This document shows, piece by piece, positions 25,946 to 34,928 of a DNA stretch of 64,000 nt. Source of the DNA: Actinomycetes bacterium (lineage in GTDB: Bacteria > Actinomycetota > Acidimicrobiia > Acidimicrobiales > Ilumatobacteraceae); NCBI GenBank assembly GCA_025356335.1, contig JANXUF010000119.1:1-64000 (forward strand), given 5' to 3'. Both the position numbers and the translations under genes were made by a program. Below the pieces are notes generated by a model. That model made no database searches. It was not told where the DNA came from and saw only the letters and a list, made by a program, of their open reading frames with translations. Positions within the stretch are counted from its first letter, which is position 1. Every line of letters starts with the position of its first letter.

Positions 25946-26926
25946 CTAAACGCTGGCGGCGCCGGTCGCAGGGTGCTGGCGGTGACATAGTGATCCGAGC
26001 TGTTGGAGGTCTCGTTCGGCGTGGCACTGGCGGCGATAGAGGTCGACCTCGCTGAGCACGGTGTGCAGTTCCGGCTGGTGCGCGAGAGGTCCCGGTCCGA
26101 TGGCTCGTGCCAGCCTGGTGGTGACGTCGGCAACCAACGTGTCGATGATGTGGCGCACGCGCAGTGCGCGGCGGTATCCGGTGGCAGAGTCGGACGGGTC
26201 GGCGTCGATCTCAGCGGCTGCCTGGGCGAGCACGGCGCGCATCGTCCAGATGTCGGCGTCGATCGCCCCGAGGTGAGCGAGCGCGTGGGGATCGTCGCGC
26301 CACTCGTCGACGACACGGTGCAGGAGACCGGAAGCACAACCGGCCCAACAGGCTGCGACACCGACGGCCCCATGCCAGAATCCCGGCCGCTGCAGGTACC
26401 ACCCTGCTGCACCGATCACATCCTCCTCCCCGAGTGCGATGTCGAAGCTGACCGTTCGGGTGTCGATATCGGCAAATGCAGGCGACATCCACGAGCTCGG
26501 AAGCAGTTCGATGCCGGCAGCAGACATATCGACCAGCACCAGCGACGAGCTGTCACCTTCACCGGCGCTCACGAGCGCATGACTGACGAGTGACGCGCCT
26601 GTGCACCAGGCCTTCTCGCCGTGCAGCCGCCAACGGCCGCATACCTGTTCCAACACCAGTGGTCTCGGCCCACCTGCTGCCCAGACACCGAATCGCCAAG
26701 CGTCCGGCACGGCAACGGCGGCCTCGGCGAGGATCGACTTGGCGTCGTGATGCGCTTCGAGCAACCTGCAGAGCGAGGGGGATCGCTCGGCGAGCGCCCA
26801 GAGCCGGCGAAAGCGCTCGATGGTCTGACCGCTACCGGGAGGCGGCAGATCCGGCAGTTCGTCGAACAGCGCTGACACCGGCCCGGACACCCGCGTCCCC
26901 CGCTGCCCCGATTGCGATCCCGTCAT
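25946..26926 (-). CDS. Acyl-CoA dehydrogenase-like protein
   Basis: ATG 26926 overlaps the TGA of the GT2 gene (ATGA); the longer frame upstream is not used. The 326 residues show an acyl-CoA dehydrogenase beta domain: WRLHGEKAWCTGASLVSHALVSA (about 96-118) and the RTVSFDIALGEEDVIG region. A helical C-terminal domain with ARAIGPGPLAHQPELHTVLSEVDLY follows. It is shorter than normal family members (about 380), and the catalytic Glu was not identified. It is the last gene of a four-gene overlapping operon. Confidence 0.8.
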   Translation of the reverse strand: MTGSQSGQRGTRVSGPVSALFDELPDLPPPGSGQTIERFRRLWALAERSPSLCRLLEAHHDAKSILAEAAVAVPDAWRFGVWAAGGPRPLVLEQVCGRWRLHGEKAWCTGASLVSHALVSAGEGDSSSLVLVDMSAAGIELLPSSWMSPAFADIDTRTVSFDIALGEEDVIGAAGWYLQRPGFWHGAVGVAACWAGCASGLLHRVVDEWRDDPHALAHLGAIDADIWTMRAVLAQAAAEIDADPSDSATGYRRALRVRHIIDTLVADVTTRLARAIGPGPLAHQPELHTVLSEVDLYRRQCHAERDLQQLGSLCHRQHPATGAASV

Positions 26927-27660
26927 CGCATCGCCTCGGCGAGGGTGTCGGCGAACCCGCCGATGGCGCGCCCGTCGAGGCGGGCGCTCGTCAAAACGCG
27001 AACGTCGATCGGCGAGGCGCAGGGACGGCCGAGGCGAAGCAGTTCGTTCCACAGCGCGTGGTCCTCGGAGCAGGCGACGTCGGGGAACCCGCCGGCCGCA
27101 AGGTAGGCGGTGGCGCGAACTCCGAGGTTCGCCCCGTGAACATGGGAGTGCGAATTGATCTCATCGAACGCGTAGTGGAGCGCGAAGTGGCCGGCGATCG
27201 CCGGAGACCGGTCGGCGTCGTCCAGCAGTTCGACGACGCCGGCGACAGCGTCGAATCCGGTGTTCGCATACGACATCTGACGTTGCAACCAGTCGATGGT
27301 CACGACCGTGTCGGCGTCGGTCGTTGCGATCCACACCTCGTCGAGCCGGCGGGTGTCGGCTGACGTCATCGCCGCGAGCCCCCGTGCAATGGCTGCGCGT
27401 CTCGCACCGCCCGCCGTTCCCCAGCAGCCGGCAACGACATGGACCTGCGAATGGTTCGCGGCGATCGCGGCGATGACATCCTCCGTGCCGTCGCTGCATC
27501 GATCGGCGGCGACGGTGAGATGTGCGTCGATCCCCGGTCCGAGTGCGTCGACCGCTTCGAGCATCGAGGTCACCGAAGCTGCGACACGCTCGACCTCGTT
27601 GTGAGCGGGGACGCCGATGACGACGGCGCGGATCGGGACGACGTTCAGCCGTGACTTCAC
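26923..27660 (-). CDS. Glycosyltransferase family 2 protein
   Basis: GTG 27660 overlaps the methyltransferase TGA (GTGA); GTG 27669 is the alternative. About 245 residues follow the GT-A layout: VVIGVPAHNEVERVAASVTSML, a long insert, then VWIATTDADTVVTIDWL with the DAD-type metal motif, and GANLGVRATAYLAAGGFPDV, EDHALWNEL near the end. It transfers a sugar from a nucleotide sugar to an unknown acceptor. No transmembrane anchor. Confidence 0.87.
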   Translation of the reverse strand: MKSRLNVVPIRAVVIGVPAHNEVERVAASVTSMLEAVDALGPGIDAHLTVAADRCSDGTEDVIAAIAANHSQVHVVAGCWGTAGGARRAAIARGLAAMTSADTRRLDEVWIATTDADTVVTIDWLQRQMSYANTGFDAVAGVVELLDDADRSPAIAGHFALHYAFDEINSHSHVHGANLGVRATAYLAAGGFPDVACSEDHALWNELLRLGRPCASPIDVRVLTSARLDGRAIGGFADTLAEAMR

Positions 27661-28217
27661 CGCCGCCACCTTTCGAGCACGAAGTTCGGCTCTTCGATAC
27701 GGCTCGTGGCGGGACCGAAGGTCGTGGCGAGCACGTCGTGTACCACCCGCCCGTTCAGTAGGTGATCCGACGAATCGCCGAGCCAGTGCACTGCGACGAG
27801 GTCACCACCGACCGCCATCGACGAGGCGAGCTTGGCGGCGAGGACACCGAGGTCGGCGATGTCCCAGTAGTAGCCGAGCTCGGCAAAGACGACGAGGTCG
27901 AAGCGACCGTTCGGCCAGGTCTCCGGTATCGCCCCGTGAACGAGTCTGACGTTGTCGAATCTCGCCAGGCGCTTCGATGCCGTCACCAGCGCGGACAGCG
28001 ACGTGTCACTCGCGATGACGACGTCGGCGCGGGCGGCGAGACGTTCGGTGAGGCTGCCGACGGAGCAGCCTGGTTCGAAGCATCGTTCGTATCGGCGGTC
28101 GCCGAGCGACTCCTCGACGATGTCGTAGCGATGCTGTTCGTATGGCGAACTGGCGAAGTTCCACGGGTCCGTCACCGCCCGGTAGCGCTCCTCGAACGGG
28201 TCGAGTTCGACCCTCAC
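27657..28217 (-). CDS. SAM-dependent methyltransferase (NodS-like)
   Basis: GTG 28217 overlaps the TGA of the PIG-L gene (GTGA), which decides the start. The 186 residues show the class I motifs CFEPGCSVGSLTERLAA (SAM loop), DVVIASDTSLSA, HGAIPETWPNGRFDLVVFAELGYYW and VGGDLVAVHWLG. This resembles NodS, the N-methyltransferase that acts on deacetylated chitin oligomers, and it fits with its PIG-L deacetylase neighbour. Confidence 0.87.
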   Translation of the reverse strand: MRVELDPFEERYRAVTDPWNFASSPYEQHRYDIVEESLGDRRYERCFEPGCSVGSLTERLAARADVVIASDTSLSALVTASKRLARFDNVRLVHGAIPETWPNGRFDLVVFAELGYYWDIADLGVLAAKLASSMAVGGDLVAVHWLGDSSDHLLNGRVVHDVLATTFGPATSRIEEPNFVLERWRR

Positions 28218-28951
28218 GGTCTGACCAACACTTCGAACGGCCGGCCGAATCGGCTGACCATGTCTGCAGGAACGACAGGGTTCGAACCCTCGGTCTGGGA
28301 GGTGAAACAGCGCATCGCCGCACGCTTGCTGTCCATTGCCGCAGGCGACAATGGCACACGAACGCCGCGTTCCGTGATCGTCGACGTAGCCGGATCGTGC
28401 CAATGCCACGCCCAGATCGGATAGAACCACAGCGCGCATCCTGCGCCCTCTGCAGCGCAACGGGCGGCGCGTCCGGCGGCGTCGTGGTCGCCGTGGCCGT
28501 CGTTGTCGAATGGAGCGAGCACGATGTCGTCAGCTCGTAGGAGGCAGACGAGACGACCGTGCAGATCGTCGAGGTGATCGGCGACACCGCTGTCCGGCAA
28601 GGACCAGCGCTGCAGTTCGACCTGGCGTCCGTCGCCGAGGAACAGCAGTGCCTGTTGCAGTTCGTGTGTTCTGCGGGCAGCGAGCCTCGGCTCGTCTGAC
28701 GCCGCCTCACCGTCCGTCAGCGACACCACGACGACCTCGCAGCCGGCGTCGACCAGCGTCGAGATGATGCCACCGACACCGAAGGTTTCGTCGTCCGGGT
28801 GGGGGCTGAGCACGACCACGCGGTGCCCGGTCGGTACTGTCAGTTCGGCGAGATGCTCGAGGGCTGACAGCCATCGGGCCTCTGGCGTTGCGAGCCTGGC
28901 GAGGTCGAGTCCTGGTGCGTCGGCGAACGCCGTGTGGGGAGCGGGGGACAA
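28214..28951 (-). CDS. PIG-L family (LmbE-like) deacetylase
   Basis: The start is probably TTG 28951, 8 nt after GGAGG; GTG 28960 overlaps that RBS. Zinc-site motifs are VVVLSPHPDDETFGVGG (about 46-62) and PFDNDGHGDHDAAGR (HxxH type, about 147-161). PIG-L proteins deacetylate GlcNAc-containing glycolipids or thiol precursors (mycothiol, teicoplanin). It is first in the operon PIG-L - methyltransferase - GT2 - acyl-CoA dehydrogenase-like. Confidence 0.88.
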   Translation of the reverse strand: MSPAPHTAFADAPGLDLARLATPEARWLSALEHLAELTVPTGHRVVVLSPHPDDETFGVGGIISTLVDAGCEVVVVSLTDGEAASDEPRLAARRTHELQQALLFLGDGRQVELQRWSLPDSGVADHLDDLHGRLVCLLRADDIVLAPFDNDGHGDHDAAGRAARCAAEGAGCALWFYPIWAWHWHDPATSTITERGVRVPLSPAAMDSKRAAMRCFTSQTEGSNPVVPADMVSRFGRPFEVLVRP

Positions 28952-29057
28952 GCAGGGCACCTCCTGTGCGAATGTGCTGCTCGACTACCCGAGCATTCTG
29001 CGCCCTAAACGGCACATGAGGCGATTCACCCGTTGGGGCGATCGAGGAAACCGCGCG

Positions 29058-29783
29058 CTAGTTGGCGACCGGTTTCGGGAGCTGCCCGCCGAACTTGTAG
29101 TACCGCTGGATCACTTGGAAGATCGTCCACAGCGGTGCGACGATCAGCACGATGCGAATCGCCGTGACGGTGCGCTGGGCGATCGCCAGCCAGATCATCG
29201 AACCGAGCCAGGCGGTCATGAACGCCAATGAAATCCCCCGTTGTTCACGCACCGACACCGGGTGCGCCCATTGGAACGGCAACATCGTGAGCACGCAGAA
29301 CAGTGCGCAGAGTGCGAGGTTCACCCACGGGCTGGCGCGCAACAGGAACAGCGTCGGAATGATCATGTTCCACTCAGCTGGAAACCCGCTGAACCAACGG
29401 TCCTCTGTCTCCTGATTCGTTCTCGCCATCCACAGCGCCCCGGTCACGAGGATCGCCAGGCCGAGTGGACCGACTGACTTGGAAGGCAGCCGCATGAACT
29501 TGTCGAGGAACGCAACCGGCACGATGGTGCACGTGAAGTAGTCGACGATGAGGTCGAGCGAGTTGCCGTTGATCGTCGGGATGCGCTCACGTACGTTGAG
29601 CTTGCGAGCGAACGGACCATCGATGCCATCGAGGATCAATGCCGCCACCAGCCACAGGATCGCTGCTCGGGCGTGACCTTCGATGACCGAGTTGAGTCCG
29701 AGGAAGCCGACGAAGACCCCGCTGGCCGTGACCACGTGAACGGACCAAGCCGCTTGGATGTGTCGTCGTGAGTACTCGGTCAT
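29058..29783 (-). CDS. pcs: Phosphatidylcholine synthase (CDP-alcohol phosphatidyltransferase)
   Basis: The 241 residues, the usual Pcs length, contain about seven to eight membrane segments. The catalytic pattern is ILDGIDGPFARKLNVRER followed by GNSLDLIVDYFTC: a modified CDP-alcohol motif DG..AR........G...D...D as found in Pcs. The protein would join choline directly to CDP-diacylglycerol in the membrane. The enzyme is common in rhizobia and some other bacteria and less usual in actinobacteria. Confidence 0.85.
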   Translation of the reverse strand: MTEYSRRHIQAAWSVHVVTASGVFVGFLGLNSVIEGHARAAILWLVAALILDGIDGPFARKLNVRERIPTINGNSLDLIVDYFTCTIVPVAFLDKFMRLPSKSVGPLGLAILVTGALWMARTNQETEDRWFSGFPAEWNMIIPTLFLLRASPWVNLALCALFCVLTMLPFQWAHPVSVREQRGISLAFMTAWLGSMIWLAIAQRTVTAIRIVLIVAPLWTIFQVIQRYYKFGGQLPKPVAN

Positions 29784-29859
29784 CGTGGCCTGGATAGTAG
29801 ACGGCGGAACGGGGCGCCGCCGGAAGTCGACGATGTGATGAGCAAATCAGACCTGGTCG

Positions 29860-30543
29860 TCACGTCATCTCGCCGCTCGTCGCGCCGAGGTGCGAGATGT
29901 CGTTGAAACAACGGAGGCTCGATCCGGTCGGTGCGACGACGATGCTCGAGATCGAAGCATTGTCAGCGCCGAGGAAGGCGAACGGCTTCGATCCGGTGAC
30001 CTGCCGAAGTAGTTCGGCGATCGTGCCGCCATGGATGACGACGACGACGCGCTGGTCTGGATGGGCAATCGCGATGCGCTCGATGCCCGCTCGAACGCGG
30101 GCGCCGAAATCGTCTGACGATTCCGCCCCCGGGATGACGTCCCAACGCTGCTGCTCGAGGAGCTGTACGGCGACCGGGTCGCTGTCGGCGATCTTCTGTC
30201 GCATCAGGCCGCCCTCCCATGTGCCGAGGTGGATCTCCCGGAGATCGGCTTCGACATCCGCGCGCAGCCCGAGCCGGTCGACGAGCGGTTGGATCGTCTC
30301 CACGGTCCGCCGGAGTGAAGTGACATAGATGGCATCGGTGCGTTCGGTGGCGAGTCGATCGCAGACGAGTACTGCCTGTCGACGTCCGAGTTCGGACAGC
30401 GCAGGGTCGCCATGCCCGCCAGCCAACGGGAAATCCTCGCCCTCCACGGCATCGGCGGAGGCTCCGTGGCGAACGAGCACGAGTTCGGTCGCGCCGGGCG
30501 GGACCTGGTACGGACGTTGCGGAAAGCTACGGGGTTGTGCCAC
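29860..30543 (-). CDS. Histidine phosphatase family protein
   Basis: Residues 21-30 contain LVLVRHGAS with the catalytic RHG. The second His is in VVVVIHGGTIAELLRQ (about 160-175), and GRRQAVLVCDRL and TSLRRTVETIQPL give the usual Arg residues. At 227 residues it has normal size for the phosphoglycerate-mutase-like phosphatases. GTG start. The phosphate substrate is unknown. Confidence 0.9.
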   Translation of the reverse strand: MAQPRSFPQRPYQVPPGATELVLVRHGASADAVEGEDFPLAGGHGDPALSELGRRQAVLVCDRLATERTDAIYVTSLRRTVETIQPLVDRLGLRADVEADLREIHLGTWEGGLMRQKIADSDPVAVQLLEQQRWDVIPGAESSDDFGARVRAGIERIAIAHPDQRVVVVIHGGTIAELLRQVTGSKPFAFLGADNASISSIVVAPTGSSLRCFNDISHLGATSGEMT

Positions 30544-30570
30544 GGATCGACCGTACCGAACGCCGCTCGA

Positions 30571-31299
30571 TCACGGCGCTGTCGGCGTGTGAGCTGCCAG
30601 GAATTCGGTGATCGTCGAATGCGTAGCCGGCAGTGATGCCGCGTCTTTCCACCGTTCGACGAGGGTGGCGTTGGGTGCCAACGCTGCGAATTCCCGTGAT
30701 ACCGCCTGCGGGTGATAGAGGTCGTCACCCATCATCACCAGCATCGGTGCGGTCGATGCGGCGACCTGTTCACGTGTCGCTGCGAAGACGAAGTCGCCGC
30801 CCCACATGTTTGCGCAGAACGCCGTCCAGTCAGTAGGCGTTGCCTCTGGATGGTTCGGCTGGTGCCCGGCGGCCCACTGCCAGAACATCTCGAAGTAGGC
30901 ATCGCCGTTGTCGGCCATGCCTGCCGGCTGCAGGAGTACAGCGGATGGGAATCGTTCCGGTGCCGTCGCCAGCAATCCGGCGATGAACGGCCCACCGATG
31001 CACATGCCGAGCAGATGGCATTGTTCGATGCCGAGGTGGTCGAGCAGCGCCAACTGATCGCCGGCATAGCTGGACCAATCGTCGGCCGCCGTGACCGGAG
31101 CGGTGGAACGACCGGCATTACGTTGATCCATGCCGATCACCGAATACGAGTCGACGAGGGCTGTACGCGGATTCCATGGGGCCCGGTTCCACAGTTCGTT
31201 CGCTGATTGCATACCGCCCGGGGCCAGTACGAGGACCGGGTATCCGTCCCCTTCGACGTCGTAGTGCAACCGGGCGGGTCCATGATCGAAAGCGGGCAT
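30571..31299 (-). CDS. Alpha/beta hydrolase with a Cys nucleophile elbow
   Basis: The ATG at 31299 (TTG 31305 is the longest start) gives 242 residues. The core follows the family: LVLAPGGMQSA (oxyanion region), IGMDQRNAGRS, then the nucleophile elbow LLGMCIGGPFIAG. Here Cys replaces the normal Ser. The acid is in MVMMGDDLYHP and the His near the end (ATHSTITEFL). Cys nucleophiles are known in dienelactone hydrolases and a few others. It could be an active thiol hydrolase or a changed activity. Confidence 0.85.
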   Translation of the reverse strand: MPAFDHGPARLHYDVEGDGYPVLVLAPGGMQSANELWNRAPWNPRTALVDSYSVIGMDQRNAGRSTAPVTAADDWSSYAGDQLALLDHLGIEQCHLLGMCIGGPFIAGLLATAPERFPSAVLLQPAGMADNGDAYFEMFWQWAAGHQPNHPEATPTDWTAFCANMWGGDFVFAATREQVAASTAPMLVMMGDDLYHPQAVSREFAALAPNATLVERWKDAASLPATHSTITEFLAAHTPTAP

Positions 31300-31361
31300 G
31301 TCCAACTGACTATCGCATTTTCGACGGTGATCGACTACGGCAAGCGCTGCGCCGGCGGCGA

Positions 31362-32315
31362 TCAGCCTGCGAGTCGACCGAGTTCGAGTTCGATCACAGC
31401 GCGGTCATCGACGTCGGTGAGGATGCGGACAGGGCGGCGCCGCTGCCACGCTTCCTCGTGATCGCTGACCCGCATCGATGCCAGGGTCTTGCCGCGACTG
31501 AAACTGTGTCCGCAATCGACCCTGATCGGATGTTCTACCCAGGTGTAGTGATCCGGCGCAATCAGATAACTGATCGTCGTCGAGTCGTGCACATGGATGC
31601 CGTCGAGGCCGAGACGGTCACGGTAGAAGGCCGCATAATGCGGGATGATCGAAGCAACGTGCCGGGCGGTCGGGTTGTCGAACGTCGCCAGCCTGGCAAT
31701 GTCCGCTGTCGTCATCAACGTCTTCTCGGTGACATCGAGCCCGGCCATCACGATCGGGCAGTTGGCACCGAAGACGATGTCGGCGGCCTCCGGGTCGTTG
31801 AGGATATTGGCTTCGCCTGCCGGGGAGGCGTTGCCGCCGACGAATGCCGCCCCGCCCATCAACACGATTTCGGCGACGTGGTCGGTGAGCGACGGTTCGA
31901 TCGACATCGCCAGCGCGATGTTCGTCAGCGGGCCGAGCGGAACGAGCGTGATCGCCCCGGGATCAGCCATCACCATCTCGATGATGAAGTGCGCAGCGTC
32001 GCTGCTCGCCACTGCCGTCGTCGGCGAATCGAGGAAGACGTTGCCTTGGCCGTCGGTGCCATGGACGAACTCGACCGGACCGCGATACGGCATCGTCAGC
32101 GGCCTGACGGCACCCTTGGCAACGGGGATGTCGGTCCTGCCGGCGATCTCCAGCAATCTCAGCGCGTTCGTCGTGGTCACATCCGTCGATGCGTTGCCGA
32201 AAACTGTCGTCAGTCCGACGACGTCGAGTTCCGGTGATTCGAGGGCGTAGAAGATCGCCATGGCATCGTCGATGCCGGGATCCGTGTCGATGATGACCTT
32301 GCGGGCGGTACTCAC
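31362..32315 (-). CDS. Nucleoside hydrolase (IunH/RihA family)
   Basis: The N-terminal Ca2+ site VIIDTDPGIDDAMAIFYAL (residues 7-25) is diagnostic. Further family motifs are TVFGNASTDVTTTNAL, VPLGPLTNIALAM and the INHLIDP-type EANILNDPEAADIVFGA. The 317-residue size is normal. It cleaves ribonucleosides to base and ribose for purine/pyrimidine salvage. GTG start. Confidence 0.93.
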   Translation of the reverse strand: MSTARKVIIDTDPGIDDAMAIFYALESPELDVVGLTTVFGNASTDVTTTNALRLLEIAGRTDIPVAKGAVRPLTMPYRGPVEFVHGTDGQGNVFLDSPTTAVASSDAAHFIIEMVMADPGAITLVPLGPLTNIALAMSIEPSLTDHVAEIVLMGGAAFVGGNASPAGEANILNDPEAADIVFGANCPIVMAGLDVTEKTLMTTADIARLATFDNPTARHVASIIPHYAAFYRDRLGLDGIHVHDSTTISYLIAPDHYTWVEHPIRVDCGHSFSRGKTLASMRVSDHEEAWQRRRPVRILTDVDDRAVIELELGRLAG

Positions 32316-32329
32316 GGAAACGAACGTAC

Positions 32330-32352
32330 CCGACGGCTCGCTCCACCGTCGG
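32330..32352 (-). terminator. Possible hairpin terminator after the PH-domain gene
   Basis: CCGACGG (32330-32336) and CCGTCGG (32346-32352) form a 7-bp stem with a 9-nt loop. It lies between the stop of the PH-domain gene and the start of the nucleoside hydrolase gene. No U-tract is present, as is normal in GC-rich actinobacteria. Confidence 0.4.
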
Positions 32353-32381
32353 CATCCGCCGGGCGTCGACCGATGCTGGTA

Positions 32382-32888
32382 CTACTGCTCCAGGCCTTCG
32401 ACCCTGACGCCGTGCTCTGCGCACGCGTCCAGCAACGGTTTCAAAGCGGTATGGCGTCTGCTCCAAGCGCCCATCGCCGCTGCGATGTTCCAGGAGGTGT
32501 CGGCTATCACCCTGATGCGGGTCACCTCGTCGCCCTTGACGCGCCTGCTCTCGATCCGAATCGTCGAGATGTCGGCCCACCGGACACGGTGGGTCGAAAA
32601 CGGATTGAACACGGTCAGTCCGTCAGCGGCGATGACAGCACGAGTCCGCAATAATCGATAGGAGGCGAACAGGCCGAAGACGAAGATGATCGCAAAGATG
32701 ATCCGCACGTTGTCCGACTGCACTTTGCCCGCCGTCGGCGGGTTGCGCAGGCTGATCTGGATCACCGATAACAGTGGAACGACGAGCGTGAAGGCAAGCC
32801 CCATCACCAGCCCGAGCATCCACCGGCCGCACCGCAATCCCTGCAAACTGAACGCCTTCGGTCGTTCGAGCTGCGACATCTCACCCAT
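32382..32888 (-). CDS. Membrane protein with bacterial PH-like domain
   Basis: From ATG 32888 the protein has 168 residues. Two membrane segments come first (WMLGLVMGLAFTLVVPLLSV and VRIIFAIIFVFGLFASYRLL). Then follows the PH-like domain: RAVIAADGLTVFNPFSTHRVRWADISTIRI. This is the common form of the actinobacterial PH-domain (bPH) membrane proteins of unknown role. Internal ATG 32879 is an alternative start. Confidence 0.75.
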   Translation of the reverse strand: MGEMSQLERPKAFSLQGLRCGRWMLGLVMGLAFTLVVPLLSVIQISLRNPPTAGKVQSDNVRIIFAIIFVFGLFASYRLLRTRAVIAADGLTVFNPFSTHRVRWADISTIRIESRRVKGDEVTRIRVIADTSWNIAAAMGAWSRRHTALKPLLDACAEHGVRVEGLEQ

Positions 32889-32979
32889 GTGTGTCCTCGG
32901 CTGCTTCGGGCCTGTGCATCCCATTGCAGGGCCTTTGCATTTCTACACGAGCGGCGGGTGCCGTGCGAGACACCTACGT

Positions 32980-33999
32980 TCAACCGGTTGTCGTCGTCGT
33001 CGGCGGTGGCGTGTCGGTCTCACCGCGGAAGTAGGCGAGGATCGGGTCTGCTGCGGTCGTGTCGACATTCAGCACGGCTTTGCCTTGCACGGTCACGCCG
33101 ATGACAGGGAGCGAGTAGCGCTGCAGGTCGTTGGCCGCCAACGGTTTGAAACGATCTGCGAGGTCGGTGACGGTGAGTCCGCTGTCGAGCGTCAACGACG
33201 CTGCGGCGGCGCTGAGCAGCGATGAGAGCAGCAGCGGATTCTGCCCGAGAGCACCTTGGGCTTGGTTCAGCGCAGACAGGATGAACTCCTGCTGGCGTTG
33301 AATGCGGTCGAGGTCCGATCGAGGGTCCTCGACCCAGTGACCGTTCCTCAGTTCCTGATAGTGGCGCGAGCGCGTGTACTGCAGCGAGCCGATGCCGTCG
33401 AGTTTCGAACATCCGGAGTTGGCGATGTTCAGCCCGGTGTTCGTGTCCCTGGTCGGGTACGGGAAGCAGACGGTGACCCCGCCGATGGCGTCGACCACCT
33501 TCTTGAAGCCGGAGAAGTCGACGGCGATGTAGTGGTTGATGTCGATATGGAAGTTGTTCTGGATCGTCTGCACGAGCGTGCCGGCGTTCTTGGTGAACGC
33601 GGCGTTGATGCGGTCCTTGCCCGTCGTGCCGGCGATCGTCACCCACAGGTCACGCGGCAGCGACAGCAGCACTGCCTGTCCGGTGCTCCTGTTGTCGCGG
33701 AGCAGCATGATCGTGTCGGAGCGTTGACCGCCAGGGGCGCCCGGTCCGAGGATGCCGCCGGCATCGGGGGAGCTGGAGTCGACACCGGCGCGGCTGTCGG
33801 AACCGACGAGCAGGAACGTCTCTGTGGGTGCGTTCGGTTTTGCCTTGGTGACGACCTGCGTCGCCGAGGCGTCATGGGTGACGGACCGTTCTGTCTGACG
33901 TGCCTCCCACGTCAGGGCCATCGATCCTCCGACGGCCAGGTAGACGAAGAGTCCCATGGCCGTCGCCAGTCGGGCCGGTCGATGGCCCCACAGCGGCAC
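32980..33999 (-). CDS. LytR-CpsA-Psr (LCP) family cell-wall ligase
   Basis: GTG 33999 shares its G with the TAG of the preceding membrane-protein gene (TAGTG). Residues about 8-28 are a membrane anchor (LATAMGLFVYLAVGGSMAL). The LCP domain shows FLLVGSDSRAG, RSDTIMLLRDN, LLSLPRDLWV, GKDRINAAFT and SGFKKVVDAIGGV, the Arg/Asp pattern that binds polyprenyl pyrophosphate. LCP proteins attach wall glycopolymers to peptidoglycan outside the membrane. A Thr/Pro tail ends the protein. Confidence 0.92.
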   Translation of the reverse strand: MPLWGHRPARLATAMGLFVYLAVGGSMALTWEARQTERSVTHDASATQVVTKAKPNAPTETFLLVGSDSRAGVDSSSPDAGGILGPGAPGGQRSDTIMLLRDNRSTGQAVLLSLPRDLWVTIAGTTGKDRINAAFTKNAGTLVQTIQNNFHIDINHYIAVDFSGFKKVVDAIGGVTVCFPYPTRDTNTGLNIANSGCSKLDGIGSLQYTRSRHYQELRNGHWVEDPRSDLDRIQRQQEFILSALNQAQGALGQNPLLLSSLLSAAAASLTLDSGLTVTDLADRFKPLAANDLQRYSLPVIGVTVQGKAVLNVDTTAADPILAYFRGETDTPPPTTTTTG

Positions 34000-34841
34000 T
34001 ACTGCTGACCTTCGGCGATCGAGATGCCGAGCAATCGAATCGCCGCGTCGTCTGCAGCGATCGTCTGGGCGATGACGAAGCAGATGATCAGGACGATCAA
34101 GCTCAGGCTGACCGATCCCGCGCCGAGGTCCAGTCCACCGCGGCTGCGTGACACGCCCATCCAGTCGGCGAAGGACGCGCCGAGCGGGCGCGTCACGATG
34201 TATGCGCACCAGAACGCGGCGATCGGGTCGAGGTGAAACCGCCAGTAGGCAATCGCCGGAACGAGCATCACGACGGCGAACGTGACTCCCGACTGCCAGT
34301 AGCCGAGATGCAAAGAGATGGCGGTGAGATCACCGAGCGCTGTGCCGAGGGCGAACGTCGTCACGATCGCCAACCAGTAGAAGACTTCGCGTCGTCGGGT
34401 AGTGATGCTGTGGATCGACAACGTCCTTTCCAACCTGAACCAGACGATGAAGACCGCTGCGAGACCGAGCACGAAGACCGCAGTCGAGACGGCATAGGGG
34501 ATCCCGAGCCCGACGTGCAGCACGTCGGCTGCCATCGTTCCGAACACACCGACCATCGCCACACTCAGCCAATAGATCCACGGCACGTACCGAGGCGCCC
34601 TGAACTGCAGCGCAAGGGCTGCACAGAAGGCGGCGAATCCGACAGCGACGGCCGCTGCCGGCGGAAAACGGTGGACCAGATAGTCCGACGCCGATTCGCC
34701 CATACCCGTGGTCAATGCCTTGGTGATCCAGAAGACCGCTGTCGCCGCCGGAACTTTCGACGCAGCGCCCAACAGGTGATCCCCGGTGCCGGTGCCGGTG
34801 GCGTGGTCGGAGAGAGAGCTGCCCATTCGAATGATCTTCAC
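33999..34841 (-). CDS. COG4705-type integral membrane protein
   Basis: The 280-residue protein has about eight membrane helices and the repeated conserved blocks FWITKALTTGMGESASDYLVHRF, EVFYWLAIVTTFALGTALGDL and CAYIVTRPLGASFADWMG. These are the marks of the COG4705 membrane family, whose function is unknown. The repeated E/D at helix ends suggests ion binding. It overlaps the LCP gene by one base. Confidence 0.83.
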   Translation of the reverse strand: MKIIRMGSSLSDHATGTGTGDHLLGAASKVPAATAVFWITKALTTGMGESASDYLVHRFPPAAAVAVGFAAFCAALALQFRAPRYVPWIYWLSVAMVGVFGTMAADVLHVGLGIPYAVSTAVFVLGLAAVFIVWFRLERTLSIHSITTRRREVFYWLAIVTTFALGTALGDLTAISLHLGYWQSGVTFAVVMLVPAIAYWRFHLDPIAAFWCAYIVTRPLGASFADWMGVSRSRGGLDLGAGSVSLSLIVLIICFVIAQTIAADDAAIRLLGISIAEGQQ

Positions 34842-34878
34842 GATCGAAGGTGAAAGTCGCGTGAGAGCCAGGACAATT

Positions 34879-34899
34879 GCGCCCCAAAACTTTGGGCGC
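34879..34899. terminator. Hairpin GCGCCC-N9-GGGCGC
   Basis: GCGCCC (34879-34884) pairs with GGGCGC (34894-34899), with AAA/TTT extending the stem over a C bulge. The position fits a terminator after the small membrane-protein gene at 34929-35243 (minus strand). Confidence 0.4.
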
Positions 34900-34928
34900 G
34901 CCAGTGGACACCGAACTGCGGCTGGCGG

